64,000 bases of DNA from the NCBI GenBank assembly GCA_022432975.1, contig CM039514.1, forward strand, positions 9,283,519-9,347,518, read 5' to 3'. Position numbers and translations under genes: made by a program. The notes beneath the pieces were generated by a model. It was not told where the DNA came from and made no database searches. It was given only the letters and a program-made list of their open reading frames with translations. Each line of letters opens with the position of its first letter. Within the stretch, counting starts at the first letter, position 1. This document shows positions 21,729 through 33,457 of the stretch, one piece after another. This stretch comes from Begonia masoniana (taxonomy: Eukaryota > Streptophyta > Magnoliopsida > Cucurbitales > Begoniaceae).

Positions 21729-23091
21729 TGTTAACTTAAATTATGCTTAAGTCTAACGATATTTTTGATAATGTCTTTTTAAGTAATGTAATTTGATTGA
21801 GATTATGTTGCTGAGAATAATAAGCTGTTTATTGTATTAAATATATGATATTAATGAATAAATAAATAATTATGTTATTTGCATTTATCTGGAAATGCCC
21901 TTTGAAAAGGGTATTTTAGTTGTCTAATAAATCTGTCTGAGTGTTCAGAAAAACAGGGCTGAAATTGTTTTATATTGTATATCCACCGATGACAAAGAAA
22001 AGTTTACATCTACCGCTGGCATTCAAAGGCCACATACACCGCCAGCTAGACGACAAAAGTACACATCCACCGCTGGAATTCAAAGAAGACATACATCGCC
22101 AGCTAAACGATAAAAGTACACATCCACTGCTGGAATTTAAAGAAGACATACACCGCTAGCTAAACGACAAAGGTCATATCCACCGCTAGCTAAACGACAA
22201 ATTTCTGAAGACTTCTACCTATGGAATTTTGAAGACTTCTACCGATGGTATTTTAAAGATACATCTATCTATGGCGGTTCAAGCATTGTAAAGATACATC
22301 TACCTATGGCGGTTCAAGCATTTTTAAAGATACATCTACCTATGGCGGTTCAAGCATTGAAAAGAACAACATCTACCAGTGAACAATATCTTCCGCCAGA
22401 TTTTAAAAATAAACCGCGAAGCTACAGTCATAGTCGCCTAGAGCTTTAACTCCTGTCAATTAATGGCGAAGCACGAAAGCAACTTCAGAACGAAACGGCT
22501 AGCTGTCTAAGTACGGATGCTTCTCCAACAGTAATATATTTCCATATCCAGAAAGAAGCATTCAATGAAGAGAGCCGATTTTAAACTGATTATTTAAAGG
22601 AAAAAGAAGCTCGGGAAAAATAACTTTTGCGAAAATCATTGTTGAGCCCTAACGAGCAGACTTTTGAAAATCACTCTGTATTCTCTTCTACATCTCTCTG
22701 ATTCTAAACTTGAGATTCAATCTCTGAGAGAGTGTAGTTTGTGCTGAAAAACTACATACTTACAATTGTGTAAAAGGCAGTGGATTGTCGCCTGCGAAGA
22801 ACAATCTGGTTTCGTAAAAGGTAATAGATCGACGTCCGGAAAGTTCGATCTGGTTTTTTCGTGAGGAGAAGGAAAGAATCTTCAAGGGAGAGCCTTGAAG
22901 CGTGGACGTAGGCAAGCTTAGCCGAACCACATTAAAAACTGTGGTGTCAATTTCTCTCTCTCTCTCTCCTTTATTGTTTGATTATTTGCTGTTTATTTTA
23001 TCAGTTGAACATAAGAGAGAAATTGATTAGATTAACAAATTAAGTTTAAAAAGTTTAATTCACCCCCCTCTTAGACAAATACGATCCTACA
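21729..23091 (+). repeat. Sirevirus 3' LTR
   Basis: Homologous to 12974-14353 along its whole length, with scattered substitutions and a rearranged number of short tandem units (for example near 22210-22370). Followed by the GTGTT duplication. Confidence 0.93.
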
Positions 23092-23096
23092 GTGTT

Positions 23097-23250
23097 TTCT
23101 TTTAATTAATAATAAAGTGAATGTGGTGCATCCGTGGATATAGAACTCTGTGTCCGAACCACGTTAATTCCTGTATTATCGATCTTTAATTTGGCTATTC
23201 TTGTTCATGGTTAAAGAAAGAGATTAGAGAATTAGGATTGTTTAAATATA
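23097..23250 (+). repeat. 3' LTR of the decayed copia element, right part
   Basis: Continuation of the LTR split at 12973. It contains TCCGAACCACGTTAATTCC, a motif typical of copia LTR ends. The exact right boundary is not determined. Confidence 0.5.
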
Positions 23251-25462
23251 ATTCTACAACTCGAATACCTATTTTTAAATTAGAAACTTGGGTTGTTTAA
23301 ACGTGTCGTGAACATGTCAATTTTATGGGAAAATTAAACAGAATTAATTTGTTAACGCAGTTAATTTAAGTCAATTTGTCATTATCCTCACAAATTAATT
23401 TTTTTTTTTTTTGTAATTTTAACCATCTATTTACGGAAGTTTGTATTGGTACGTGATGCATCAAGTACATGAGAGTGCGACACACAACCATGGAGGTATG
23501 AACTTGTTTTATGGTTGAGACATTTTATATATTATTTATGTTTTCGTTCCAAAACTCATATTCTAATTCGATTTTTGACAGTAAATTTATTCATTTACTT
23601 GTTCAAATGGGAAATATGATTGAAAATCATTAGTTTGAAGCTATCTTCGAAATGACTAAACAAATGATTATCTACGCCAGAACTTTATTGAATATTTTAA
23701 TTTCAGTGTCACGTATGAATCTTAATCAAGACATTAGTAAATATAAGAATAATGTTTTAGAGAGACATGTAAGGGATTGCCTTGTCTTGTCTTCAGTGAA
23801 GATTCTCCCATCGCCTGCACTGCAGTAGTGGCCAAAATGGCATCATAAAATAGCAATTATATTTTAATACCTAACCAACATATTGAAGCTGTAAAGCTAA
23901 TTTGGCCCACGTTAATGGAGTTATGGACCATTCTTCCGCCTTTTCATCACACAAAATTGGCTGGAGTTTTTGAAATTTCAATCAAATAAGAGAAAACCCA
24001 TACGAACAGCGAGGGTAAAGAGAGAGAAATCGCCATTATTGAGCGATTTGAGCTTGGTTTTGGAGAAGAAGAGGGACATAGCGCAGGCTCAGACCAGTGG
24101 TTTTTCTCTGCTGTCATTTGTTTAATTATATACCAGTGGGTTTGGTCGGGAAACTCATTTAAGGACGACCTTGTCTGTCTGCTTTATAACTGTTCATGAT
24201 TAGACAATAATTTTGCAAAATTATTGCACAATTGGAATTGTTGAAAAAGTAAACAGTAATGTTAAAATTGTTAGCATATATCATATGAAGGTAGGTTAGT
24301 TTTTTAGTTTATTTATTAAACTGTTCATCGTCTTGGTACTATATTTTTTTAATTTTGTAAGGATTGAATTATCAATATACAATCTCAGTTTTAACATGGT
24401 ATTAGAGCTAAACGATATTGGGAATTGGACCGAGCCCAAGCATACTATGCTTGAGGGCAGATATTGATAATTGTATTTGTCTCACATCGCCTATTGGATG
24501 GGTCTGCACTTTGTATATATGTGAGGGAGATTCCCTTTCCCCTGGAGTTGATGAGTTCTACCCTCTCATATGTGTTAACAAAAATTATATTTATTTCTAC
24601 CTTATTATCTCACGTTGAAGCTTATTAATTGATATTATTAATAATGACATTTAACCATCTACATCCTTCCACACTCTTTCATTTTTCTCTTAATTATGAT
24701 GTCATTTTATGTAGTTTAGTAGAGGAATGTTAAAATTATAAAATAATGTTTACAGATAATTATCTTAAAAGCACGGATAAGATTGATTATAAAAAAATTA
24801 AAAACGATTAAAAAGGTACCAAATTACACCGCGAAAGAGGGGAACAGCAAACAAGTGGGAAAGAGTAAAATTCAAAGGGTATTAAATTGAGTCACGGGAG
24901 TGTTGTAATTTATGATAATCCCAAATCCCAACATGTAATGTCTTAGGCATCAAAGCCAACAAATAAGGCATGTGGTCTGGTTTTTGTTTGGATGCTCAGA
25001 AAATTCAGTTTCCAAAGTAGACGACTACGAGGTGGGAGGAAAGAACTTCTGTATTAAACTCCGGGCAATGATGTCTTTTGCAAATAAGTCAAATTAGTGA
25101 TTAATTAAAGGGATAACCAGAACAACTTATTCCTGCAATAATCAGAAGAACTAAGAAAGATCCATCTTTCTTAATTTCAGTAAATCTGCATCACTTGACT
25201 GCTCTGAAACTGGACAAACGAAGTCGTCGGCAGTTATATTGGAGTCTAGCGGGATTGATAGAAGGCAGGGCCTTTGTTCGTGTTGTACAAGGTGGTAGGG
25301 TTCGTGGGTGCGTAGGATAAGCAGAGGGAAGAGTTAAAAGTGTCTCCCCTCTGTTGCCTGCTCAGTTCGTTGAATGAAAAATTCTTTACTTTGGGTTTTC
25401 TCGTAACCGACAAGCTAAATTGGAGAAATTATCAAAAGGGTGTCTCTGTTTTGAACTGAATT
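23251..25462. other. Intergenic region with an interspersed-repeat relic
   Basis: Mostly AT-rich. At about 24395-24620 there is a repeat-like segment: a degenerate primer-site word TGGTATTAGAGC, then GAGCCCAAGCATACTATGC and GTCTCACATCGCC, a combination widespread in plant genomes. The promoter of the neprosin gene should lie in the last few hundred bases; no certain TATA box was identified. Confidence 0.45.
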
Positions 25463-27509
25463 ATGGATTTTTCCGCCGGAAATGGAAGTCGAAGAAGCAG
25501 GTGGAGCATAAAAATGGCGTTTTTACTGTTGTTGCTGCTAGCTTTTGGGCAAGTGAGCTGGGGAAGACGAAGAGGCAGTATAAGTCGCCATAAGCTGGAA
25601 ATTAAGAGCCAGTTGAGAAGCTTGAACAAACGGGCTGTCAAGTCCATAAAGGTTAACTTTGCTTTTCCTTTCTTCTTTCTGCAATTTCATGACTTTTTTC
25701 TGCAACTCTTTGAGCTCGATTCTGAGTTTTCGAACAGAGCCCAGATGGAGATATCATTGGCTGCGTTCCTGTGGCTCATCAGCCAGCTTTTGATCATCCC
25801 CTCCTCAAAAACCACACAATTCAGGTAAAAATGAAACCCATTATCCTTTTTTCCTCCATTCTCTTTGTTTGATCTTCCCGACGAGCTCAGCTTTTCTTTT
25901 TTGTCGGGATTTGGTCGAAGCAGAAGTGGCCGGATTTTCATCCAGAAGGCCTGAGTTTTGAAGAGAGCAAAATACCATCAAAATCGAAGCCAGTTACTCA
26001 GCTATGGCATCTGAGAGGAAGATGTCCAGAAGGAACCATCCCCATAAGAAGAACAAGAATGCATGATGTAGTAAGAGCAAGAAGCTCTGTAGAAAGCTAT
26101 GGCAGAAAGAAGAGCCAATCCGTCGCTCAACCCAGCTCTGCAGACCTCGTCACTCAAAGTGGTCATCAGGTAAACCTCAAATTTCAAATCAAAACCCACC
26201 CAGCAAATCTGTTTCTTCTCTCTCTAGAATTTCTTCCTTCTCAAACTGTGTTCTCGTTCTGGGTTTGGAGTTTTTAGCATGCAATAGTTTATGTGGAAGG
26301 AGACAAGTATTATGGAGCTAAAGGAACCATAAACGTCTGGTCTCCCAGCGTTCAACACCCGAATGAGTTCAGCCTGTCTCAAATCTGGGTTTTGGGAGGT
26401 ACTTTTGGTCAAGATCTTAACAGCATTGAAGCTGGTTGGCAGGTTCATCTTCTTCAACCATTTTTTTTTTTTTTTGAATTTTCAAAATCATCTAAAACAA
26501 ATCATCATCAGGTTAGCCCTGATCTGTACGGAGATAACAATACCAGACTCTTCACTTACTGGACTGTAAGTTTCCATCCCCTCAAAATCTGATTTTTATA
26601 ACTTCAATCATCATAAATCTTTACAAAATTAGGATAAAATTTGTTGAAAATTGCTTTTTTGTTGAAATTTGTCTGTGACAGAGTGATGCATACCAAGCGA
26701 CTGGATGCTACAATCTTCTCTGCTCTGGATTTATTCAAATCAACAATGAAATAGCCATGGGAGCAAGCATCTACCCTCTTTCTTCTTACAGAAGTTCTCA
26801 GTATGATATAAGCATTCTTGTCTGGAAGGTAATGGTTTTATCTGGACTGAAATGAACACGGTAGGTAAAGCTAAATGGTAGATGAAAATCAAAATTAAGA
26901 AACTGAAGATGGAGGGAATCTCTGACAGTTCTGCAGAATGCACGTGAGCTGTTTTTTCAATCATCGATCCCACGATAAAATTTCGAAAAATTGCTGATAA
27001 ATCAGTCAAATTTGATTGGATCTATCCAACCCACTACTTTTTTATACTGAGTTAGGCTGAAATTCCAATCATTTTCAAGATTTGATGGAAAAAACTATAT
27101 CAACTGTTTAAATTGGCTTAAAATGTGATAGGATCCGAAAGAAGGAAACTGGTGGATGCAGTTTGGAAATGGCTATGTGCTGGGATACTGGCCATCCTTC
27201 CTCTTCCCCTACTTGGCAGACAGTGCCTCCATGATTGAGTGGGGAGGAGAGGTCGTAAACTCCGAATCGGACGGCGAACATACCTCCACCGAAATGGGCA
27301 GCGGCCATTTTTCAGAAGAAGGATTCGGCAAAGCCGGTTATTTCAGAAACATACAGTATGTTGATGGGTCGAATAATCTGAGAGTTGCTAAGGATGTTGG
27401 GACTTTCATGGAGCAGCCGAATTGCTATGATGTTCAAACCGGAAAAAGCGATGACTGGGGCAGCTATTTCTTCTACGGCGGTCCTGGTAGAAACCCTAAT
27501 TGCCCATGA
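25463..27509 (+). CDS. Neprosin-family protein (DUF239/DUF4409), complete, seven exons
   Basis: Neprosins are secreted plant proteins; the founding member from Nepenthes is a glutamic-type prolyl endopeptidase. Exons: 25463-25651, 25738-25824, 25924-26169, 26278-26442, 26512-26565, 26682-26828, 27132-27509 (1266 nt, 421 aa plus stop). All introns are GT-AG and phase 0. A hydrophobic segment [17 protein letters not shown] (residues 18-33) is the likely signal peptide; the in-frame ATG at 25513 would put it at the extreme N-terminus. Activation-peptide landmarks are [11 protein letters not shown] (exon 2) and [18 protein letters not shown] (exon 3). The neprosin domain starts at [16 protein letters not shown] (exon 4), continues through [12 protein letters not shown] (exon 6), and ends in [10 protein letters not shown]. 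Glutamates in VEGD and WGGEV are candidate catalytic residues (inference). It looks intact; biological substrate unknown. Confidence 0.92.
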
Positions 27510-28018
27510 AATTTGAAGGTAGAAGATTTAGCTGTAGAAGAACTTCTTGTTCTTAACTGTATAATTCTGCATATACTGTTATTGTACTAGTCTCAATTAC
27601 CATCTTGTAGTTTTACGATGAAGTGGTTAAATATTCTGTGTCCATTTTAGACGATGTAGTCGATGAATTTGTCAAGACTGAATTGTATTTATAGCGAGAT
27701 CAAGACTCGATCGTTTGTCGTATAGAGGTGAATTCATGTAGTTTCAACTGAATGTATGGACTTTTGGTCTTTCTTAAACTGTGTTTTTGGCTATGATTCA
27801 GGCGATATAACCATCGAAGAAAACCATATATCAAGAAGGAATTAATTTATGGTATTTTTGTTTCGCATTATTGGTCATTCACATTTTAGTTCATCCATCC
27901 ATGTTTTGAGCAATTTCATAAATTCCATATTATGTCTGTGATAATTGCCACCGACAAATAAAAATATAATCTATTTTTATTTTAAATTTCACTTAATTCG
28001 CCCATTAGTAGGGGATTA
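27510..28018. other. 3' flank of the neprosin gene
   Basis: AT-rich sequence including the probable 3' UTR. No further gene seen. It ends at the target site of the large nested transposon. Confidence 0.5.
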
Positions 28019-28269
28019 GTTGGAAATAGAGAGGTTAAACGAGTTAGGGGTGAGCATGGTCCGGTCCGGTTCTGAGACTGCTCCGGTCCGGTTCCAGGAC
28101 TGCACCAGACCGGACCGTGAGATTCGAGATTTTTATCTTGAATCCCAGAATCGGCCTGCCAAGAGACCAGACCGGACTGGAATGTTCGGTCCGATCTCGA
28201 TTTTTCCCACCAGTTTTTTATGTATCCTTTCAGGGCATAGAAATCAAGAGAAATTTTTAATGATTTGAG

Positions 28270-29534
28270 AAAAATAAGAAAGAAAGAGAAAGTTGCAACA
28301 ACCTTGCATTAACGGAATTAGGTCTTGAAATAATGACCTCCACCTGACCTCTCTTTCCAAATTCCTAAACAAGCAGTATTGTGGTCCCATACTTAGCGAG
28401 GATTTTGCTAGGATTTCGGATCCTTTGCTAGAATATTGATTTCTGGAACTTGGTTCAGGTTGATTATGTGATAAAAGATTAAAAAAAAGTCATAATAATA
28501 AACTGTAATGCCTCCAAAATGGTAATGTAATATGGTTCATTGTCGATAATTACTCAAACATATGGTTGCATGAAATACCTGAGGGGCTGATTGCGGATGA
28601 TGCAACAACATTTGACTAGGACCACGAAACTAAGGATAACTATCAACAAAAGTAGACACGCCTGGCTGGTTTATGCTTTGTGACCTAACCGAGTTAAGCA
28701 TATGGTCTGACTGATTAGGTTGTTGGATTCTATATGGGTCTGAGTTGGGAACAAGATGCATGGGAAATTAATCCCAAATTTGCGCAGCAAAACAACAAGA
28801 TGCAAACAACAAATTTAACACTAAACAAAAACTTAACTAAACACTAAACAACAAATTTAACAGCAAATTAAATGCCCTCGGATTGATACCAATGTCAAAC
28901 AGCAAATTTAACACTAAACAAAACTTAACTAAAGTCTAAACATGCAAGCTTGCTGCCGAGTGGCGTGCAAATAATACAATTCAGCAACAAACAAACTTGC
29001 TGGCCGAAGGAGACTCCAAATTCAGCAGCAAACAAACACAAACTTCACAATTTAACAACTAATGATACAATTTAGTAGTGAATAATAAACGCACCTTGAA
29101 GTTCCAAACTTGAATTGCTTGTTGTTGAGTGTGTGAACCGTGAGCATTGAGTTCTTTTCGGGTTGCTTGCTGCGTAGTGCCGAGTGTGTGAGCCGTGAGG
29201 GCTGAAGACTAAAGAGAGACTGGCGAGTGCGAGGGAGAACTGAGTCACAGAGTCAGAGTGACTGTCAGTCCGTCGCGAGCTGAGGCCGAGCCCTAACTTT
29301 TGAGAGATTGAGGCGTGAACGCTAAACGGTGAACTGCGGTATGATTACAGAACCACCGAAGAAGGCAAATTGAAACTGCGGAATCAGATTGCAGAATCGT
29401 GATGACGAAGAGGGGTGATCGTCTGGCAGACTGCGTCGTGAGCATGAATCGTGACGGGTGACTGAGAGCAAGAGCGCTTGGCAGTGGCCAGCGTGAACCC
29501 TTCATTTATTTTTAATAAAAACGTAAAATGAAAA
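28270..29534. other. Interior of the inner hAT-like element
   Basis: No coding sequence recognised. It contains repeated AACAAATTTAACACTAAAC words (28805-28935) and a stretch with repeated GTGAGC/CGTGAG words (29120-29280). Confidence 0.5.
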
Positions 29535-29539
29535 GTTCG

Positions 29540-30502
29540 TGTTAATGCAACTGTATGTTGGCATTATATTTTTGGCAAACTATTAATTTTGGTAAGTTAT
29601 GTTTTTGGCAATTATATTATTTTGGAATATATATTATTATATCCTTCTATTTTGGAGATAATATTTGGCAGAATATTTCGTCAATTCAAATGTGATTTGC
29701 TGGAAAAGGAATCGTAACAAATATGGATCATATTCCTAATTATTTGGGATACTTTCCTAAAGTGTCATTGGAAGTGTCTCTGCGGCAAATTTGTTAGGCA
29801 GAGTTTTTCGGATCCTTAGACTGATTTCGTGAGATATGATCTGTTGAATGAAAAGTCTGTTTCGAGAAGATATTGATTGAGAGAAATAGATCTGCTCTTG
29901 CACTTGATATAAAAGTTTTTTTTTTGTATGTTAAAAGGTGCCGACGCCATTATTCTTGAGTGTGGGATTTCTTTATTCATCTGGGAGTCTTTATTTCTTC
30001 ACCCACGTTTCTGTGTGGTGTATGTGATTATTGATTCGGTCTTGTTAAAGACTGGTTTGTTGAAGCATGTTCTGGGTGATCATATCCTAAGACATTGTCA
30101 AAGCGTCATAGACAGTGTCATAGGATTTTATTCTTGTGTTTGTCATCTTTATCGTGGGCAAGGGGAGCTTGTCGTATTTAGATCTCGGGAGGGATCGTTT
30201 CAAAGTCGAGGGGAGCTCGCAAAACAGTTTCACTTGTGAAGGTTGAAGGAGGCGGCATCAAATATAAGAGGGAGTCTTATTTTGTTTTAGTCCGAGTGTC
30301 TTGTAACCTTGTTTGAACTTGTGAAATGTTTTCATATCTAGGCGTGGCCCCGCAGATGTAGGCTGATTGCCGAACTGTGTTAACAACCTCCTGTGTCGTT
30401 AATTTCTGCGTTTTTAATATTGTCCTATATCGTATTTATAACCGGTGTCACACGAAGTGTTACAACACTTTATAACATCGGGTCACTAATCTTGATCTTT
30501 CA
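29540..30502 (+). repeat. 5' LTR of the gag-protease copia element
   Basis: Bounded by the GTTCG duplication on the left and the primer site on the right. Includes the conserved CGTGGCCCCGCAGATGTAGG region near the 3' end. Confidence 0.93.
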
Positions 30503-30504
30503 AT

Positions 30505-30516
30505 TGGTATCAGAGC
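30505..30516 (+). promoter_or_regulatory. Primer-binding site (tRNA-Met)
   Basis: TGGTATCAGAGC, two bases after the LTR. Confidence 0.95.
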
Positions 30517-30573
30517 AGATCGTCTCTGTTTCTTAGGCGAGATCCGTAGGACTTGATCTTGGTTTTTGCTACG

Positions 30574-32748
30574 ATGGACTCTATGAAAGAAGGAGGTTCA
30601 ACAGTGCGTCCACCCTTGCTAAATGGAAACAATTATGCTTACTGGAAAGCTCGAATGAAAGCGTTTATTAAGGCTGTTGATGAAAAAGCCTGGAAATCTA
30701 TTATAACAGGTTGGGACCCACCAATGATTATAAGCAAAGAAGGAGTCACATCTATCAAACCTGAAGAAAGCTGGTCCGTCACTAAAAATGTTCTAGCAAA
30801 TAGTAACTCAAAGGCTCTTAATGCTATATTTAATGGTGTTGATCCAACTCAATTCAGACTTATCTCTACATGTGAGTCTGCTAAAAAGGCTTGGGATATT
30901 CTTCAGACTACTTATGAAGGTACTTCAGCAGTAAAGCTATCAAAAATGCAGTTTTTAACAACAAAATTTGAGAACTTAAAGATGCATGATGATGAAAACA
31001 TTGCCGAGTTTAATGCAAGACTCTGTGACATTGCCAATGAAGCTTTTGCTCTTGGTGAAACTATTTCTGAAGAGAAACTTGTGAGAAAAACTCTAAGATC
31101 TCTGCCCCAACGTTTCGCTTGTAAAGTTACTACAATTGAAGAAGCAAAAGATATCACCAAAATGAAATTAGAGGAGCTGATGGGTTCTCTTAGAACATTT
31201 GAGATGAATCTCGATGTAAATGTGGAAACAGAGAAGGTGAAAGACTTGGCTTTAAAAGCAGAGATGCAGAATTTTGAAGAATTTAATGAAGATGATCTGG
31301 AAGAATCTTTAGCAGTGTTATCAAGAAATTTCAGCAGAATGTTGAAGAAATTTGGTAGAAATAATCGTGGTGTCAGACAAAATGTCACTAACTCCAAGAA
31401 TGACTCTACAAGTTATAAGAAGTCCAAAGACAAAAATCAACCTTCAGATAAATTCTTGAATAACAGGGGAATTAAATGTAGAGAATGTGATGGTTTTGGA
31501 CATATCCAGGCTGAATGTGCAAATACCTTGAAAAAGAAAAAGACCTCTCTCAACACAACCTGGAGTGAGAGTGATTCAGAAAAAGAACATGAAATCTCAA
31601 ACCGAAATATGGCGCTGGTTTCTAAAGCTAAACCTACAAGTTTTGATAGCGTCACTCAAAATGTCTCTGAAAGTATATCTGAAAATAGCGATGATGATAC
31701 AGAAGAAATTACAAAAGAAGATCTTGTCAATGAAAATAAGAAGTTTTATGAAAAATGGACAGAATTGGTTGAAATAAATCAACATCTTCGAAGACAGATT
31801 GGAAGTCTGAAAAACGAAAATGGAAGTCTTCAAGATTGTGTTATTGATTTGGAAGCTAAACTGAAATCAAGCCAGAATGAGATAGAGCGGTTGTCAAATG
31901 AACTAAATCACATGAAGAAGAATGTTAGAATGCTAAACTCAGGTTCCTCTATTCTTGATGATATTCTAATAGCCAGAAGATCATGTGATGATACCTCTGG
32001 GATTGGTTACAAAGGAGAATGCTCAATGTCACCGAAAGTGTCAAACATCGATGCTGAAAATAAAGGGAAGAAAGTTGCGATATCCATCAACAAAACTGAA
32101 CAGAAATCTAACTCTAAAGACAGTGATCAGATGAAGTCCAATCTTCATGTTCCCAAGAATAAAGGTAATAAATTTATTCCAATTTGCCATTATTGTTTTC
32201 ATCAAGGTCATATTCGTCCTAGGTGCTTTGCTTATCTTGATGACTTGAGAAAAAGTACTGCTAGATATATCTCTTCATACAGATTTCTCAAACAGAAATG
32301 GATAAAGAAAACCATTGGTAAGAGTAATGTTGCTCATACTTCTCTAAAGGCAACATCTGTTGATGCATGGTACTTTGACAGTGGATGTTCTAGACATATG
32401 ACAAGTGAAGCAAGATTCTTAAAGAATATCACATCAGGAGGTCTGGAAAAAGTAACATTTGGAAACGGCGTCACAGAAAATGTCGTTGGAAAGGGAACAC
32501 TAGACGTTCCAGGACTGCCTCCTCTGGAAAATGTTCTTCTTGTAAAAGGTTTGAAAGCAAATCTTATCAGCATAAGTCAGTTGTGTGATCAAGATCTGAA
32601 GGTGCATTTCACTCGCAACAAATGTGTTGTCTCGGATCATACAAATAAATGCATCATCGAAGGAATAAGGTCTTCTGATAATTGCTATCTCATTTCATCA
32701 TTGTCTACATGCGAACTAAGGTCAGCTCTTGCCCTTTGCATTCTCTGA
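30574..32748 (+). CDS. Gag-protease polyprotein of a non-autonomous copia element, intact
   Basis: An uninterrupted frame of 724 codons from the ATG at 30574 (MDSMKEGGST). An upstream in-frame ATG at 30553 is less likely because family Gag proteins start at this position. Landmarks: UBN2-type Gag core with YAYWKARMKAF (about residue 22), a first CCHC knuckle CRECDGFGHIQAEC (about residue 300), a coiled-coil-like region, a second knuckle CHYCFHQGHIRPRC (about residue 537), aspartic protease active site YFDSGCSRHM (about residue 600), and the start of the pre-integrase region (ENVLLVKGLKANLISISQLC). It then ends without the integrase zinc motif. Absence of stops, unlike the neighbouring elements, implies youth or selection for a Gag/protease product. 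Confidence 0.9.
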   Translation: MDSMKEGGSTVRPPLLNGNNYAYWKARMKAFIKAVDEKAWKSIITGWDPPMIISKEGVTSIKPEESWSVTKNVLANSNSKALNAIFNGVDPTQFRLISTCESAKKAWDILQTTYEGTSAVKLSKMQFLTTKFENLKMHDDENIAEFNARLCDIANEAFALGETISEEKLVRKTLRSLPQRFACKVTTIEEAKDITKMKLEELMGSLRTFEMNLDVNVETEKVKDLALKAEMQNFEEFNEDDLEESLAVLSRNFSRMLKKFGRNNRGVRQNVTNSKNDSTSYKKSKDKNQPSDKFLNNRGIKCRECDGFGHIQAECANTLKKKKTSLNTTWSESDSEKEHEISNRNMALVSKAKPTSFDSVTQNVSESISENSDDDTEEITKEDLVNENKKFYEKWTELVEINQHLRRQIGSLKNENGSLQDCVIDLEAKLKSSQNEIERLSNELNHMKKNVRMLNSGSSILDDILIARRSCDDTSGIGYKGECSMSPKVSNIDAENKGKKVAISINKTEQKSNSKDSDQMKSNLHVPKNKGNKFIPICHYCFHQGHIRPRCFAYLDDLRKSTARYISSYRFLKQKWIKKTIGKSNVAHTSLKATSVDAWYFDSGCSRHMTSEARFLKNITSGGLEKVTFGNGVTENVVGKGTLDVPGLPPLENVLLVKGLKANLISISQLCDQDLKVHFTRNKCVVSDHTNKCIIEGIRSSDNCYLISSLSTCELRSALALCIL

Positions 32749-33457
32749 AGAAAGTACTTGTGAGTGTTGTTTTTATTTTTTTTGCATTCGTACAAAAAAA
32801 AAAAAAAAAAAACAAAACAAAAAGGCAATTTCTTTGCTATTCTTGGTCTTCAACGTCCTGCATGACACATGTGATTTTCTATGAAGATTTCGTTCCTTTT
32901 TGTGAAAACTTGAGTTTATTTCTCAATTTGTGGAAGGATTTATGGTTTATTTCCATAATGCTTATGAACTTTTGGTGGAATTTCTGCAAATATGGGAGAT
33001 ACAATATATTTATGGGATTCTGGAAGTTAATTGTGGATATATCTTTGGGTTTATTTCCCAAATTGTCACATCTCCTGAACATGTTACACCAAATGTCACT
33101 ACAGAAGATCCTGCTACCCTTGATCAATCTGGTTAGATGTTTGTTTGTCATTTCTATGAGACTTCTTTCAGTATTTCTCTCTTGCTGGATGCTATGCACA
33201 TGCTTGCTTGACATTGGCGGTTCCTGTTTGACTTTTTATGGCAAAAAGGGGGAGTAGTTTTGGAGCTTGATTGCTTTTATGATGCTGTGGAAATCTCCTA
33301 TATTTTAAATGTTGTGGTTATCTCCTATATTGGTTCTACTATTTGAAATGACTTTATATTGATCGGATTGCTTCAAAGACTTCTCATTTAGGGGGAGTTT
33401 CGAATTATCTCCTTCAGGGGGAGTTATGTTTTGCCAAAAAATGCCAAAGGCGGAGAT
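32749..33457 (+). other. 3' untranslated region of the gag-protease element with polypurine tracts
   Basis: An A-rich run lies at 32794-32822. G-rich tracts occur at about 33247, 33391 and 33416 (GGGGGAG). The tract abutting the LTR reads AAAGGCGGAGATTG, with a C inside the G-run. No coding sequence recognised. Confidence 0.75.

Larger units (their letters stand above)
12974..23091 (+). mobile_element. Sirevirus-type copia retrotransposon, full-length but inactivated
   Basis: Long LTRs (1380 and 1363 bp) begin TGTT and end CTACA. They are flanked by a perfect 5-bp duplication GTGTT (12969-12973 and 23092-23096). Order: 5' LTR, tRNA-Met primer site, gag, protease-integrase-reverse transcriptase-RNase H, a separate env-like ORF, several GGGGGAG purine tracts, 3' LTR. 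Copia domain order, a third ORF and multiple polypurine tracts are typical of Sireviruses. Coding regions carry many stops and two frameshifts in the env-like ORF, so the copy cannot be autonomous. It sits inside the LTR of an older copia element. Confidence 0.93.
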
